Below, in pieces: positions 1 to 6,697 of a stretch of DNA of 7,306 nucleotides. The notes under the pieces are model-generated. The model saw only the letters and a program-made list of their open reading frames with translations, was not told the DNA's origin and searched no databases. The stretch is from Chloroflexota bacterium (GTDB taxonomy: Bacteria > Chloroflexota > Dehalococcoidia > Plut-88900). The first letter of the stretch is position 1. Each line of letters starts with the position of its first letter. The DNA is taken from contig JACZVB010000063.1 of NCBI GenBank assembly GCA_022572865.1, positions 1-7,306 on the forward strand, read 5' to 3'. A program made the translations under genes and the position numbers.

Positions 1-981
1 GAACACATCGGCCTGGCCTGCGCTATGACCCCCACCTGGCACCCGATCCGCCTGGCCGAAGACCTGGCTATCCTGGACCATCTCACCAGGGGGCGGCTTC
101 AAGTGGGCTTCGGTCGAGGTGTCTTCCATCGGGACACGATGCCGTTCCACCTTAAAGCAGACCCGAGGGATGAGGACACCAATCGTGAGCTAACCGGCGA
201 GGTGATCGACATCGTTATCAAGTCCTGGACCCAGGAGTTTTTCTCCCACGAAGGTCCAAACTATACTTTCCCCCCTCCTGGCATCCCACACCATTCCTGG
301 AGTCCCACGGAAGAGCCGTACGTGAAAGAGGATGGGACTATAACCAAACTGTGCGTCCTGCCCAAGCCGTATCAGAAACCACACCCGCCGATCTGGGTGA
401 TGGTGTCATCGGAGAAAAGCGCAGTGCGGGCCGCAGAGCAGGGCTATAACTGTATCGTCGCAGGGACTGCCATACATATCATTCGGGATTGGTTGCAGAC
501 CTATGCTGAAATACGCTCTGAGCGGGACGGAAAGACATACAAGCCTGGAGAGAATTGGGCCATCCAGCGCCCTATCTGCGTCGCCCCGACCATGGAAGAG
601 GCCCGCAAAGACTTCGAGCATTACATCTGGCTGCAACGAGAGTATCAAGCTCTCTACAGGGGGGACAAGGCGAAGGAGTACACTAAATATACGTTAGGCG
701 GCGCCGAGGAGTGGACCTGGGAGGTCCTTCTTGAGCGGGCAATGATCGCCGGGTCCCCTGACGACGTTGGCGAAAAGCTTCAGGAAATCCAGGATGTAGG
801 CATAGACTATCTCATCTGCTGGACCGATGTGGGCGGCTTCCCCCACGAAAAAGCGATGCGTACCCTGGAGCTTTTCGGCGCCCAGGTCATGCCCTTGTTT
901 AAGAATGGGGCACATGAGGAAAAAGCCGCTCAAATGACCGGGGCGGAGGAGCATTCCCAGCCCCAGTCCCCTACCCCTTAA
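1..981 (+). CDS. LLM-class flavin-dependent oxidoreductase (luciferase-like), 5'-truncated
   Basis: This is the C-terminal 326 residues of a luciferase-like monooxygenase. The reading frame is open from base 1, and the ATG at position 25 lies inside a conserved segment, so the true start is upstream of the window. Family marks, numbered from the first visible codon: HPIRLAEDLAILDHLTRGRL at about 14-33, followed by the G-F-G-R-G loop; KPYQKPHPPIWV at 122-133; and the C-terminal GSPDDVGEKL helix start at 251-260, leading to the ELFGAQVMP end motif. These fit a TIM-barrel enzyme that uses reduced FMN or F420. The substrate cannot be read from sequence; members oxidise alkanals, alkanesulfonates, nitriloacetate-like compounds and others. 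About 28 residues after the core form a polar, Pro/Gln-rich tail that is probably disordered. The gene converges on ada. The family call is secure; the specific reaction is unknown. Confidence 0.93.
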   Translation, partial: EHIGLACAMTPTWHPIRLAEDLAILDHLTRGRLQVGFGRGVFHRDTMPFHLKADPRDEDTNRELTGEVIDIVIKSWTQEFFSHEGPNYTFPPPGIPHHSWSPTEEPYVKEDGTITKLCVLPKPYQKPHPPIWVMVSSEKSAVRAAEQGYNCIVAGTAIHIIRDWLQTYAEIRSERDGKTYKPGENWAIQRPICVAPTMEEARKDFEHYIWLQREYQALYRGDKAKEYTKYTLGGAEEWTWEVLLERAMIAGSPDDVGEKLQEIQDVGIDYLICWTDVGGFPHEKAMRTLELFGAQVMPLFKNGAHEEKAAQMTGAEEHSQPQSPTP

Positions 982-993
982 CTACAGCGTCGT

Positions 994-1012
994 CAAACCG
1001 AGTGTCGGGTTG
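994..1012. terminator. Possible bidirectional hairpin between convergent genes
   Basis: An inverted repeat (CAAACCGA, loop GTG, TCGGGTTG) fills most of the 35-base gap between the convergent LLM and ada genes. The stem is 8 bp with one mismatch (A997 opposite G1009) and a 3-base loop. No run of T follows on either strand, so it is not a classical intrinsic terminator. The location between two facing stop codons is the main argument for a role in transcription end. Confidence 0.35.
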
Positions 1013-1016
1013 CCTA

Positions 1017-2126
1017 TCACTGCTCCGACTGATCGAGCTTGGAGGCCAGGGCCTGCTCTTTGGCCAGCAGAAGCGCCTTGCGATTCAACCCCCACCGGTA
1101 GCCGCCCAGGCCCCCGTCCTTGCGCACCACACGGTGACAGGGCACCACCAGCGAGACAGGGTTGGTAGCGCAGGCCCTCGCGACAGCCCTATTGGCCTTG
1201 GGCCGGCCCAGGGCTTCTGCCACCTCCTGATAGGTGCTTGTCTGCCCGTAAGGGATTGACCTGAGATGCTCCCAGACCAACCGCTGAAAGGCGGTGGCTC
1301 TAATGTCCAGGGGAAGGCCCGGGTCGGGCAGCTCGCCACGCAGGTAGCCCAGCAGGGTCTCGACCCACTCCTTGAGGTTTGCCGGATCGCTATAAAGCTC
1401 TGCGGCGGGGTATTCAGCCCTCAGGTCGGCCTCGAGCTCCGAGTCCCGGTCGCCTAATTTAACGGCGCATACGCCTCGATTCGTGGCCGCAACGAGGAGG
1501 CGTCCCATCGGCGAGTCCACCAGGGTGTAGGCGATTCGAGCCCCTCGCCCTCCGCGCCCATATGAGGCGGGGGTCATGCCTAGATGGGCCGACGAGTGCT
1601 CATAGAGACGGCTGCTTGACCCGTAGCCGGCTTCGTACAGCGCAGCGGTTACGTTCCCTCCTTCTTTCAGTCGCAGCCTGAACCGATCGCGGCGGCAGGC
1701 ATCAGCGTACTGGCGCGGAGTCACCCCTATCAGGCGCTTAAAGACCCGCTGCAGGTGTCCGGGACTAACGTTCATCTGCACCGCGAGTTGGGCAAGCCTG
1801 GGGGTCTCCTCCTGAAAACGTTTGATGTACCGGCAGGCTTTGAGCACCATCTCTATCTGCGGCTGATCAGGGCTTCCCTGGTCGGGTCTGCAGCGGCGGC
1901 AGGGCCGGAACCCCTCCAGCTCGGCGGCCTCGGGCCCCGAGAAAAAAGCAGCTTTGGCCCGCTGGGGACGGCGACTGGGACAGATGGGCCGGCAGTAGAT
2001 CATGGTAGACGAAACCCCGTAGACGAAAAAGCCATCGAAGCTGCGGTCTCGGGTCAGCACCGCCTGCCAGTAGCGGCTCTCCTCGGAAACTCCGGGCGCT
2101 TTGGGTCTATCGATAAGTGTCGTCAT
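1017..2126 (-). CDS. ada: Bifunctional Ada: DNA methylphosphotriester / O6-methylguanine methyltransferase and AraC-type regulator
   Basis: The protein has 369 residues, close to the roughly 354 of E. coli Ada, with all modules in order. Residues about 15-85 are the zinc-binding Ada domain with four cysteines, C45 and C49 (Y-C-R-P-I-C-P) and C76 and C79 (FRPCRRC). The first of these is the expected acceptor for methyl groups from DNA phosphotriesters. Residues about 88-190 are an AraC-type double helix-turn-helix, ending in the typical HLGMTPASYG. Residues about 196-275 form the RNase-H-like domain of the repair half. Residues about 276-360 carry the O6-alkylguanine methyltransferase active site, LVVPCHRVV, with acceptor C330. 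In E. coli, methylation of the N-terminal Cys turns Ada into an activator of its own gene; the intact domain set predicts the same here. The start is supported by AGAAGG 8 bases upstream (plus-strand 2135-2140). It lies on the same strand as the GrdE-like genes but 143 bases below them, with palindromes in the gap, so it probably has its own promoter. Confidence 0.96.
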   Translation of the reverse strand: MTTLIDRPKAPGVSEESRYWQAVLTRDRSFDGFFVYGVSSTMIYCRPICPSRRPQRAKAAFFSGPEAAELEGFRPCRRCRPDQGSPDQPQIEMVLKACRYIKRFQEETPRLAQLAVQMNVSPGHLQRVFKRLIGVTPRQYADACRRDRFRLRLKEGGNVTAALYEAGYGSSSRLYEHSSAHLGMTPASYGRGGRGARIAYTLVDSPMGRLLVAATNRGVCAVKLGDRDSELEADLRAEYPAAELYSDPANLKEWVETLLGYLRGELPDPGLPLDIRATAFQRLVWEHLRSIPYGQTSTYQEVAEALGRPKANRAVARACATNPVSLVVPCHRVVRKDGGLGGYRWGLNRKALLLAKEQALASKLDQSEQ

Positions 2127-2146
2127 CTTTTCTGCCTTCTATATCA

Positions 2147-2159
2147 CCCAACTCTTGGG
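2147..2159 (-). promoter_or_regulatory. Small palindrome in the ada leader
   Basis: CCCAA-CTC-TTGGG is a perfect 5-bp inverted repeat with a 3-base loop, ending 20 bases upstream of the ada start codon and just upstream of its ribosome binding site. It could be a short leader hairpin or a protein site. It is short enough to be chance. Confidence 0.25.
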
Positions 2160-2170
2160 AAAGAAGCCCT

Positions 2171-2183
2171 ATAGCACTGCTAT
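2171..2183. promoter_or_regulatory. Operator-like palindrome upstream of ada
   Basis: ATAGCA-C-TGCTAT is a perfect 6-bp inverted repeat around one central base, 44 to 57 bases upstream of the ada start codon. That distance suits a core promoter or an operator overlapping it. It does not resemble the asymmetric E. coli Ada box, so it may serve another regulator, or be chance. No strong -35/-10 pair could be assigned around it. Confidence 0.35.
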
Positions 2184-2269
2184 CAGAATACAGCCTTGAA
2201 AAAGGGGAATCTATCCGAAACCGGCCTTCAAACTACGAGGTCTCAGGAGCGAGGCCCCACCTTCCCGCA

Positions 2270-3565
2270 TCAGTAGGAGATGCTGGAGAGCCGGTTGGCC
2301 CCCGTGAGGTTGGTGGCGCCATACAGGTAGCGCAGGGGCAATGATAAGGGGCCCGAGGCCTCCATCTCCGGATCGTTTATCTTCCTTCCCCCTAAAAGCC
2401 TTTTCACCGGTGGAAGGGCGATGGACTCCATGTAGTTTCCGGCACAAACCACGGCGTCTACCTCGGATGGAAAATAGATTATCCCGGAGTCGTCCTGGGT
2501 GAGGGACATCTCCGAGTTGATGACGGTGGTCTTGATCCCCACCTGTTCGCACCTGCGGGCCAGCATCATGGTATCCATACCCGGATTCCCCGACCCGGCC
2601 CACGTGAGGACCAGCCCCTCGATGCCCATCATTTGAAGAAGCTTGGCGGCGTATCTGGTGGTCCGCTCCTTGTCCTCCAGCGATATGACCTGGGACCGGA
2701 GGAGCAGCATCCCGAAGAAATTGATCTCCCGGTTGTGCCTGCCGTATAGCAGCTGAGCGACGGGATGGTTTTGAAAGAAATAGGTGGACTCCCTGCCGCA
2801 AGCGGGCGAGTTATAAGGATTGTACAGGCAGCCGTCCATCAGCTCGTTGGGGTGAAGGAAGGTGGGCTGCCAGCCCAGGGCCTGGCCATACAGACGGTGG
2901 AGTATGAGCTGGGATGAACAGGCTACCTTCGGCAGACTGTCATCCGCCGGCCCCAGTTCGTATGTCGAGACCTCGTCGGGGGCCAGCTTGCTGGTAGACT
3001 CGGCCAGGTATTCCGCCACCCGGAATCCCGCCGCCCGGGCGCTTATGTTGTGCTCCTGGACGTGGGGAGGGCCCCAGGCATGATTGGTCGTAACCTGGCC
3101 CCTGGCCTCGGGCCTGGTATCGGCAAGGCTGGGTTTCAGCTCTATTACCAGGATCAGATGGTTCGAGAAGAGGTTATAGTCGGCGCCCGGACCTGACATA
3201 TCCAGGACGGCGTCTCGCCAGTAGACGGGCTCATCGGGCACGGGCTCGCTGGTGACCATGACGACAAGATTGGCCAGCCGGTGGGTCCGGCCCTGGCCGA
3301 CGGTCACGGGTGGTCCCAGGACCCCCGGGAACACGGCCCCCGGGCCGGAGACCTTGTATCGTGGCTCCACCGCGTCCAGCACGTTGATAAGACGGGCCGA
3401 TTCTCCAGGCCGTACCAGGTGCACCTCCGCTCCGGCGAATCGATTACCCTCGGTGGCCAGCTCGACTACTTTTGACCTATCGACGTGGAGGACCCCATCG
3501 GAGAGGCGGGTGGCATCGGAGAAGACCACGTCATGGACTCGAAAGGTTGCCATCTCGAGTTTCAC
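2270..3565 (-). CDS. Glycine/sarcosine/betaine reductase component B proprotein-like (GrdE family), third in tandem
   Basis: The protein has 431 residues, the full length of GrdE-family proteins (about 430). In classical amino-acid-fermenting bacteria, GrdE is a proprotein that self-cleaves at a cysteine. Its fragments, with selenoprotein GrdB, bind and reduce glycine, sarcosine or betaine in the cytoplasm. Family marks are KVSGPGAVFPGVLGPP at 71-86, GWQPTFLHPNELMDG at 231-245, and TYFFQNHPV followed by LYGRHNREINFFG at about 261-285. It ends in a C-terminal SISY. The start is GTG; Met5 is an alternative, but the N-terminus M-K-L-E-M-A-T-F lines up with M-R-L-E-L-A-x-F of both neighbours. GGGAG sits 9 bases upstream (plus-strand 3575-3579). 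It follows its paralogue by 35 bases, so the two are probably cotranscribed. At the place where I expect the cleavage Cys it has Asn252 followed by Ser253; C256 matches a second Cys of classical GrdE. Of the three copies it diverges most, for example A336 where the others have Cys. The substrate is unknown. Confidence 0.85.
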   Translation of the reverse strand: MKLEMATFRVHDVVFSDATRLSDGVLHVDRSKVVELATEGNRFAGAEVHLVRPGESARLINVLDAVEPRYKVSGPGAVFPGVLGPPVTVGQGRTHRLANLVVMVTSEPVPDEPVYWRDAVLDMSGPGADYNLFSNHLILVIELKPSLADTRPEARGQVTTNHAWGPPHVQEHNISARAAGFRVAEYLAESTSKLAPDEVSTYELGPADDSLPKVACSSQLILHRLYGQALGWQPTFLHPNELMDGCLYNPYNSPACGRESTYFFQNHPVAQLLYGRHNREINFFGMLLLRSQVISLEDKERTTRYAAKLLQMMGIEGLVLTWAGSGNPGMDTMMLARRCEQVGIKTTVINSEMSLTQDDSGIIYFPSEVDAVVCAGNYMESIALPPVKRLLGGRKINDPEMEASGPLSLPLRYLYGATNLTGANRLSSISY

Positions 3566-3574
3566 TGGATGTTT

Positions 3575-3579
3575 CTCCC
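3575..3579 (-). promoter_or_regulatory. Ribosome binding site fixing the GTG start of the 2270-3565 gene
   Basis: The minus strand reads GGGAG, then 9 bases, then GTG. This spacing favours the GTG at 3563-3565 over the internal ATG four codons later, in agreement with paralogue alignment. Confidence 0.6.
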
Positions 3580-3600
3580 TGCCATGACCCGGATTTCGGC

Positions 3601-4899
3601 TCAGTAAATTACGCCGCCCAGCCTGGAGTATCCCAGAGGGCTCACCGAGTCGTACATGTACCTTACCGATAGGGAGAGGGGGCCCGATGCATCTACATGG
3701 GGCACTGATAGGGTCATCCCGCCCAGCAAGGTCTGGGGTTGCTCTAATGTCACCGGCATCTCGAAATTGCCGGTGCTGACGATGGCATCAGCCTCGGGAA
3801 CATAGTGAACGAAGCCCGGGTCGTCGGGGGTCTTGGCCATCTCGGGGCTCAGCATGGTGGTCTTAATGCCCGCCTGCTCAAACTTCTGGCACATCATCAT
3901 CACGTCTATTCCCGATTGGCCGTCCCCGACCCAGGTCATCACTGCCCCTTCCACATCCAGCATCCTGAGCAGTTTAGTGGCGAATCCCCCGATACGCTCC
4001 TTCTCCATCAAACTCAAGGGGCCGTAGAACCAGACCAGCACCCCGATGAAGTCGATCTCCTTGCCGTGACGCTGGTAGAGGTCCTCCACTATGGGGTGGT
4101 TTTGGTAGACATAAGAGCAATCCCGAGAGCTGGCCGGCCCCATGAAGCTGCTGTATACGGCCCCGTCCATCATCTCGTTAGGGTGTAGGAAGGTTGGCTG
4201 CCAGCCCATCCTTTCCCCGTACAGCCACCGGTCCCGATGTAGCTGGCATATGTAGGCGACCCTGGGCAGGGGAGTCGAGGGCGGCTCCAGGTGGAAGGTT
4301 TTGACCCTGGCCGGCGCCGACTCCCCTGCGGCCGAGGCCAGGTATTCCGCAATACGGAAGCCTGCTGCCCGGGCCGCCCTGTTGTAATCTCGGGCATAGT
4401 CAGAGCCGTCTATAACATCGGTCCTCTCCAGCCGCTCCCGCTCTTCGGGTGAGAAGTCCTCCCTGCCCTTAAACTGGAGCACCAGGTTTACTGTGGAGGA
4501 GAAGGGGGTGTACCGGGCCCCTACACCCCACATATCTATTATTCCATCTCGCCAGTGGATGGCCTCGCCCGGGGCCGGGGGGCCTGTCGTGACCAGGGCC
4601 ATGCCCTTCAGGGTGTGGTCCTTGCCCTCCCCTACCGTGGTGGGAGGCCCAATCACCCCCGGGAACACGGTGCCGGGGCCCGACACCTTACGCCTCGGCT
4701 CGATTACGTCCAGGATGTTGATAATCCGGGTCTCGTCCCCCGGTCGGGCCACGTCCATTTCGACGCCGACGAAGTGGCTGTCCTGCAATACGATATCGCG
4801 GACCTCTTCCCTGGATACATACAGGACTCCGTCGGACAGATGGGTCGAATCCGAGAGTGCGATATCCTTTACGGCGAACTCGGCAAGCTCCAGCCTCAT
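3601..4899 (-). CDS. Glycine/sarcosine/betaine reductase component B proprotein-like (GrdE family), second in tandem
   Basis: The protein has 432 residues and is collinear with both neighbours along its whole length, by eye about half identical to the 5244-6530 product. Family segments: MRLELAEF at the N-terminus, KVSGPGTVFPGVIGPP at 71-86, IIDMWGVGARY at 120-130, GWQPTFLHPNEMMDG at 232-246, and YVYQNHPI with LYQRHGKEIDFIG at about 263-286. It also has an IKTTMLSPEM strand at 345-354 and PEADAIVSTGNFE at 368-380. No signal peptide or membrane segment is seen, which fits a cytoplasmic enzyme subunit. The start ATG has AAGGAG 8 bases upstream (plus-strand 4908-4913). The residue aligned with the expected self-cleavage Cys is Met253. 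C337 keeps a Cys shared with GrdE and with the first copy. The 344 bases upstream contain a long palindromic repeat, so this gene may be transcribed from its own promoter or only by read-through. Function beyond family is not known; no reductase partner is in view. Confidence 0.87.
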   Translation of the reverse strand: MRLELAEFAVKDIALSDSTHLSDGVLYVSREEVRDIVLQDSHFVGVEMDVARPGDETRIINILDVIEPRRKVSGPGTVFPGVIGPPTTVGEGKDHTLKGMALVTTGPPAPGEAIHWRDGIIDMWGVGARYTPFSSTVNLVLQFKGREDFSPEERERLERTDVIDGSDYARDYNRAARAAGFRIAEYLASAAGESAPARVKTFHLEPPSTPLPRVAYICQLHRDRWLYGERMGWQPTFLHPNEMMDGAVYSSFMGPASSRDCSYVYQNHPIVEDLYQRHGKEIDFIGVLVWFYGPLSLMEKERIGGFATKLLRMLDVEGAVMTWVGDGQSGIDVMMMCQKFEQAGIKTTMLSPEMAKTPDDPGFVHYVPEADAIVSTGNFEMPVTLEQPQTLLGGMTLSVPHVDASGPLSLSVRYMYDSVSPLGYSRLGGVIY

Positions 4900-5243
4900 G
4901 TTTAATTCTCCTTGAAAGCCGCTCCTTCTAGTGATGCCAAAGTTGTGTTACGCGTGAAAATAACCCGCTCATACTGCCTGTCCTGAGCCTAGTCGAAGGG
5001 CCTGTCGTGAGCTTGTCCCGACAATACTGTGTCATTCTGAGCCCAGATCTATCCCGATACTCGGGACCTGTCGGGACGAAGGATCTAGGCCCTTCGCGGA
5101 GTTTATCCTGAGAGACGAAGGGCTCAGGGTGCCAAAAAGGAACGTTATTTATCGGACTGGCCTCTAATCGAAGGTTGAGCAGGTTACTTTAATGATACCG
5201 CGCTTTTTATAAGGGGAACCATCTTGGCCCGTTGACTTGTCCG
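4900..5243. other. Intergenic region between two GrdE-like genes
   Basis: These 344 bases hold no convincing gene. The side near 4900 carries the ribosome binding site of the downstream gene. The middle (about 4977-5128) is a nested palindrome described separately. The segment 5129-5243 is AT-richer; on the minus strand it has TATCAT and TTATAAAA stretches that could be -10 elements, but no good -35 partner, so no promoter is called. No U-tract terminator is seen after the upstream gene's stop. Confidence 0.6.
4977..5128. repeat. Nested palindromic repeat element (about 150 bp, MITE/REP-like)
   Basis: Four inverted repeats nest in register, giving one long interrupted hairpin. From outside in: CCTGAGCC at 4982-4989 with GGCTCAGG at 5121-5128; CGAAGGGCC at 4994-5002 with GGCCCTTCG at 5088-5096; GTCCCGACA at 5015-5023 with TGTCGGGAC at 5069-5077; TCCCGA at 5052-5057 with TCGGGA at 5061-5066. 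Inside are two near-direct units starting CCTGTC(C/G)TGAGC at 4977 and 5001, and TGTCATTCTGAGC at 5030-5042. Such units are typical of interspersed non-coding repeats in several bacterial groups, including Dehalococcoidia (from memory). No open reading frame of note lies inside. It could be a non-autonomous mobile element, or an RNA hairpin that attenuates or stabilises the transcript between the two genes. Confidence 0.75.
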
Positions 5244-6530
5244 TCAATACTGAACACCCATCAGCTTGCCATCGCCCAGGGGGCTCGAGGCCCCGTACAT
5301 ATAGCGTACCGTGACGGTCAGGGCTCCTTCTGCGTCCATATCGCTGAGGAGCAGCGTCCTCCCCCCGATGACCCGGTCCACCGGCGGCAGCATCACCTGC
5401 TCCTCGTAGTTGCCAACACTGACGATGGCGTCGGCCTCGGGCACGTAATGGACGAATCCAGATTCATCGGGGGTCCGGGCCATCTCCGGGCTGAGGATGG
5501 TAGTCTTTATCCCCAGCTGCTCACATTTCTGGCAGAGGAGCATGAGATCGATACCGGGATGGCCCCCTCCTATCCAGGATATGACTATACCATCGGCCCC
5601 CAACATATGCAGCAGTTTGGAGGCAAAGCTGCAGATCCGCTCCTTCTCCTCCAGCCGTTCTCCACCGAGGGGATACAGCAGCACCCCGGCGAAGCTCAGG
5701 TCCTTTCCGTGGCGGCGGTACAGGTCTGCAACCACCGGGTGGTTTTGGTACAGATAGGTGGACTCCCTGAAGCTGGCCGGGCCGTTGAAGGTCCTGAATA
5801 TCACCCCGTCGGCAAGCTCATTGGGATGCAGCAGGGTGGGCTGCCAGCCCATGTCGCCTCCGTAGAGGTACCTGCCGGCCTCCTGGCTGGCATAGAATAC
5901 CCTGGGAAGGCCAGGGTCCACGGGGGTCAGCTCAAAGACATCTACCCTGTCTGGCGTCATGTCGGTGGTGACCCGGGCCAGATAGCTGGCAGCCTTGAAC
6001 CCGGCGATCCTAACGGAGTAGTTATAGCTCAGAGAGTATCCCGAACCGATTATGGTGTTGTCCTCTGCCCTTTCCTCAGTGGTCGATGGCTCTCGGGCAA
6101 CGAGCTCGAGCACCAGGTTTGCGGTCTGGGAAAAGAGGCTGTGGGCGACGCCTGGGCCCGACATATCGATGATGGCCTCCCTCCAATAGAGCGGCTCCCC
6201 TGTTACCGGCTCTCCCGCGGTCACTATGGCCATTCCGGAAAGCCGGTGGGTACGTCCTTCGCCCACCGAGGTGGGCGGCCCCAGGACGCCGGGGAATACG
6301 GCGCCGGGACCTGAGACCTTATGCCTCGGCTCCACCACGTCCAGGGCGTGGATGATCCGCACCGATTCCCCGGGATGCACCAGGTGTATCTTAACGTCCC
6401 TGATGTTTTCATCGGCCAGCACCAGTCCCCTGATCTCCTCGACGTCCACCTGCAACTCGCCTTGGGAGAGTCGGGTCCTGGCGCCCGGGGTTATCCTGTC
6501 GATATTGAAGGAGGCCAGCTCCAGCCTCAT
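5244..6530 (-). CDS. Glycine/sarcosine/betaine reductase component B proprotein-like (GrdE family), first in tandem
   Basis: The protein has 428 residues, full length for the family and first in the direction of transcription. Segments shared with GrdE: MRLELASF at the N-terminus, HPGESVRII at 52-60, DVVEPRHKVSGPGAVFPG at 64-81, TSVGEGRTHRLSGMAIVTAG at 87-106, and IIDMSGPG at 120-127. Further on are GWQPTLLHPNELADG at 228-242, then YLYQNHPVV and LYRRHGKDLSFAG at about 259-282, and YMYGASSPLGDGKLMGVQY at the end. The start ATG has AAAGGAG 6 bases upstream (plus-strand 6537-6543). At the expected self-cleavage site it has Asn249-Gly250 and no nearby Cys. It keeps C333 and C336 as a C-x2-C pair, where the other two copies keep one Cys each. 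It is divergent from the MFS gene across 167 bases, which suggests shared control. Substrate and partner are not determinable from the window. Confidence 0.87.
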   Translation of the reverse strand: MRLELASFNIDRITPGARTRLSQGELQVDVEEIRGLVLADENIRDVKIHLVHPGESVRIIHALDVVEPRHKVSGPGAVFPGVLGPPTSVGEGRTHRLSGMAIVTAGEPVTGEPLYWREAIIDMSGPGVAHSLFSQTANLVLELVAREPSTTEERAEDNTIIGSGYSLSYNYSVRIAGFKAASYLARVTTDMTPDRVDVFELTPVDPGLPRVFYASQEAGRYLYGGDMGWQPTLLHPNELADGVIFRTFNGPASFRESTYLYQNHPVVADLYRRHGKDLSFAGVLLYPLGGERLEEKERICSFASKLLHMLGADGIVISWIGGGHPGIDLMLLCQKCEQLGIKTTILSPEMARTPDESGFVHYVPEADAIVSVGNYEEQVMLPPVDRVIGGRTLLLSDMDAEGALTVTVRYMYGASSPLGDGKLMGVQY

Positions 6531-6697
6531 GATCTTCTCCTTTGGCGATGGCGGGATGTCAATCTGGGTATGCAGGTTATACTGGCGAGCAAAACGGCGA
6601 CGCTAATGGAATCATCATTACCTACTACTGTCAAGGTGGATGGGAGTCGGGCGCAAAGTCGTAAAACACGGTAGCAAAATAGGAGAAACGGGGGTGC
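6531..6697. promoter_or_regulatory. Divergent promoter region between GrdE-like gene and MFS transporter
   Basis: These 167 bases separate two divergent start codons and must hold promoters for at least one side. On the minus strand a perfect TTGACA lies at 6634-6629, but the hexamer 17 bases on (TTCCAT, 6611-6606) is a poor -10. TATAAC at 6581-6576 is a better -10 without a good -35. On the plus strand TATACT at 6578-6583 could be a -10 for the MFS gene with a long leader. The two -10-like sites overlap on opposite strands. No clear operator palindrome was found. Confidence 0.4.
6681..6685 (+). promoter_or_regulatory. Ribosome binding site candidate for the MFS gene
   Basis: AGGAG lies 12 bases before ATG 6698. 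The in-frame TAG at 6680-6682 overlaps it, so no earlier start in this frame can use it. The spacing is longer than ideal, which leaves the start call moderately uncertain. Confidence 0.5.

Noticed and set aside
25..27. ATG at 25 as the start of the LLM gene
   Set aside because: The frame is open to base 1 and the residues before it (E-H-I-G-L-A-C-A) read as the preceding barrel strand, so the gene is truncated by the window rather than starting here.
2211..2801. 196-codon minus-strand open frame overlapping the end of the 2270-3565 gene
   Set aside because: It is in a different frame of the same strand, rich in Arg/Gly/His with no family signal; a shadow of the GrdE-like gene.
3252..5000. 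Several plus-strand frames (3252-3587, 3805-4188, 4493-4915)
   Set aside because: All are antisense to conserved GrdE-like coding sequence and have unlikely compositions (Ser/Pro/Arg-rich).
4977..5128. CRISPR array or intrinsic terminator
   Set aside because: The units are only two near-copies without regular spacers, and no T-run follows the hairpin; the nested inverted repeats fit a palindromic repeat element better.
5232..6314. 360-codon open frame on the plus strand
   Set aside because: It lies wholly antisense to the well-supported GrdE-like gene at 5244-6530, has no recognisable domain and is explained by GC-biased codon positions.
2270..6530. Possible selenoprotein with in-frame UGA, as expected for a glycine reductase locus
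   Set aside because: All three genes are complete without internal stops, end in TGA just after a conserved final Tyr, and show no downstream homology that read-through would add.
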